Position numbers and translations under genes: made by a program
Notes under the pieces: generated by a model
Databases searched by the model: none
Seen by the model: only the letters and a program-made list of their open reading frames with translations
What the model was told of the DNA's origin: nothing
Shown here: positions 62,504 to 64,000 of the stretch, one piece after another
Position numbering within the stretch: position 1 is the first letter of the stretch
Layout of the letters: the number at the start of each line of letters is the position of its first letter
From: Haloferula rosea
GTDB lineage: Bacteria > Verrucomicrobiota > Verrucomicrobiia > Verrucomicrobiales > Akkermansiaceae
Assembly (NCBI RefSeq): GCF_016595525.1
Contig: NZ_JAENII010000016.1
Span: 21,924-85,923 of the forward strand
DNA length: 64,000 bases
Direction of reading: 5' to 3'

Positions 62504-63820
62504 ATGAAATGGCACACCCCTGCATCGAGGACCCTCGCGCTCTGCCTCGCGGCGGCCTCCATCCTGCCCACCTTCGCCAATCCGTCGGACTGGCCCCATT
62601 ACCTCGGCCCGGACAAGAACTCCATCTCGCCGGACCCCACCCCCCTCGCCGACAGCTGGCCCGCCGATGGCCCGCCCGAAATCTGGAGCATCGAAGTCGA
62701 ACCCGGTCACGGCGGACCCGCCGTGGTCGACGGCAAAGTCTATTTCATGGATCGCGTCGACAGCGAAAAGGACGTGCTCCGGGTCCTCGACTTCGAAACC
62801 GGCAAGGTCCTCCAGGAAGCCGCCGTCGAATCCCCCGGCCGCGTCAATTTCCCCGGCTCGCGCGGAGTCCCGACCGTGACCGATACCCATGTCTTCGCCA
62901 CCGGCCCCATGGGCATCGTCGCAGCATGGAAACGCAGCGACCTGTCCCTCCTGTGGACCGTCGATGTCGTGAAGGAGTTCGGCGCCGATCCCCTCCACTT
63001 CGGCTACGCCGTTCATCCCCAGATCCACGAGGACCTCGTCATCATCGCCACCAATGCCAAGGACGCCTCAGTGGTCGCGCTCGAGATCAACACCGGCAAG
63101 CTCGTGTGGAAGGCCGGTGGCCTCTTCGGCAGCCTGTCCTCGCCACTCATCCGCGAATTCCAGGGCCGCGACCAGATCCTCTACATCTCCAACAAAACTC
63201 CCGAGAAACCCAGTGGCAACGACACCCCGAGCGTGGCCGGTCTGGACCCGAAGACCGGCAAGGTGCTCTGGCGATACCAGGACTTCCCCTTCAACCTGCC
63301 CATTCCCGCTCCCGTCGTCGTCGACGACCAAACCCTCTTCCTGACCGCCGGCTACGAAGCAGGATCCCAGTTGGTGAAGTTCAACGGCGACCAGAAACCG
63401 ACATCCAGAAGAACCTCGAAATGGGGCGCCCACATCTGCCCACCGATCGTGCACGACGGCCACATCTACTTCCTCACCCACGAGAACTCCACGCTCAAGA
63501 ACAAGAAGGTCTGGCCCGAGCTCGGCCTCCACTGCATCACGACCTCTGGCGAAAAACGATGGAACTCGGGAGCAGAGCCGATGTTCGGCCGGGGCTCGAT
63601 GATTCTCGCCGATGGCAAACTGATCATCCGCGACAGCTACTTCGGAAAACTCTACCTCGTGAAACCCGACCCCGAGGGATACCACCAGCTCGCCGAAGCC
63701 AACCCATTCAATCACCGCCGCCGCGACCTCAAACGCTGGGCACCCCTCGTCATCTCGAAAGGACGACTCCTCATCCGCGACGAACGCGAGATGAAATGCC
63801 TCGATCTGCGCGGGAAGTAG
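62504..63820 (+). CDS. Secreted PQQ-like beta-propeller protein (paralogue C)
   Basis: 438 residues from the ATG at 62504 (a TTG at 62495 would add three). Signal peptide MKWHTPASRTLALCLAAASI. The mature protein starts SDWPHYLGPDKNSISP. It shares with the protein at 34103 the segments ADGPPEIWSIEVEPGHGG, FPGSRGVPTV, NLPIPAPVVVDDQTLFLTAG, EPMFGRGSMILADGKLIIRD and a final RLLIRDEREMKCLDLRGK. The two are paralogues along their whole length. Function and cofactor are unknown. Confidence 0.87.
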   Translation: MKWHTPASRTLALCLAAASILPTFANPSDWPHYLGPDKNSISPDPTPLADSWPADGPPEIWSIEVEPGHGGPAVVDGKVYFMDRVDSEKDVLRVLDFETGKVLQEAAVESPGRVNFPGSRGVPTVTDTHVFATGPMGIVAAWKRSDLSLLWTVDVVKEFGADPLHFGYAVHPQIHEDLVIIATNAKDASVVALEINTGKLVWKAGGLFGSLSSPLIREFQGRDQILYISNKTPEKPSGNDTPSVAGLDPKTGKVLWRYQDFPFNLPIPAPVVVDDQTLFLTAGYEAGSQLVKFNGDQKPTSRRTSKWGAHICPPIVHDGHIYFLTHENSTLKNKKVWPELGLHCITTSGEKRWNSGAEPMFGRGSMILADGKLIIRDSYFGKLYLVKPDPEGYHQLAEANPFNHRRRDLKRWAPLVISKGRLLIRDEREMKCLDLRGK

Positions 63821-64000
63821 CCGTCCTCACTGCCAGGCCATGCGGGACAAGGTGGACACCCCGAAGCACGCGAGAGATATGGCAACCGGATGGGAAGCAA
63901 CCCGCCTTTGCCAATCTAAGACATGCCAAAGGCCTGAACCGCATCAACTATCGCGGCCGCGAGAAAGTGGCCGTGATATGGAAACTGTGGAGCATCATGC
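63821..64000. other. Window edge, no gene recognised
   Basis: 180 bases after the last propeller gene to the end of the window. I see no terminator or convincing coding start here. A gene could begin just beyond the edge. Confidence 0.4.

Noticed and set aside
1..64000. Search for tRNA, rRNA, insertion sequences, attachment sites and replication origin
   Set aside because: No cloverleaf with a CCA-like end, no rRNA signature, no transposase motif and no DnaA-box cluster was seen by reading; a covariance-model search would be needed to exclude small RNAs.

Overview
The window is about 64 kb of GC-rich DNA. It reads as a chromosomal segment of a marine or polysaccharide-degrading member of the Verrucomicrobia, probably order Verrucomicrobiales (Luteolibacter/Haloferula/Roseibacillus-like). 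The pointers are very large secreted beta-strand-repeat proteins ending in the verrucomicrobial DxDGDG...EY / FYRL type C-terminal module, a PEP-CTERM protein, two formylglycine sulfatases, several PQQ-like beta-propellers, a cytochrome c gene paired with a sorbosone-dehydrogenase-like propeller, a Tat-exported TIM-barrel isomerase, and many signal peptides and lipoproteins. Many genes lack a clear Shine-Dalgarno sequence. I see no rRNA, tRNA, CRISPR array, prophage or intact transposon. The species assignment is inference.

Layout. 0-6.2 kb (minus strand): the 5' part of a secreted protein, a headless cytochrome c fragment, a beta-strand-repeat surface protein, and an alpha-galactosidase-like glycoside hydrolase cut in two by one in-frame TAG codon. 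6.5-19.5 kb: three giant exported proteins, namely a 1690-residue protein with seven 186-residue repeats, an 827-residue repeat protein on the other strand, and a 1541-residue subtilase with jelly-roll-like modules. A truncated, about 93% identical copy of the 5' end of the glycoside hydrolase gene lies beyond the first of these, so that gene is bracketed by direct repeats. 19.6-29.2 kb: a prolyl oligopeptidase and two sulfatases, interrupted by a small accessory cassette (divergent hypothetical gene, DUF2235/Tle1-like lipase, membrane coiled-coil protein, secreted TPR protein). 29-46.7 kb: housekeeping and envelope genes. These include a MaoC hydratase, L,D-transpeptidase, EF-hand lipoprotein, YqaE/Pmp3, PAP2 phosphatase, two PQQ-like propellers, a sugar-phosphate-isomerase-like protein, MgtE, the cytochrome c/propeller pair, a TraB-like membrane protein, a LysM protein and a fasciclin protein. 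47-53 kb: small poorly conserved genes, a BLUF blue-light sensor, a DUF5685 protein with a cysteine-rich tail and an SDR. 53-64 kb: a secreted protein with a seven-residue repeat, a large lipoprotein, a PDZ protein, a DUF2254 membrane protein, an FG-GAP/VCBS propeller protein, the PEP-CTERM protein and a third PQQ-like propeller.

How they fit together (inference). Sulfatases, the glycoside hydrolase, extracellular peptidases and repeat-rich surface proteins suggest attachment to and breakdown of sulfated polymers. The most unusual features are the TAG-split glycoside hydrolase with its duplicated 5' fragment around a giant repeat gene, the DUF2235 cassette next to a heptanucleotide microsatellite, and the recurring heptameric repeats at gene ends.
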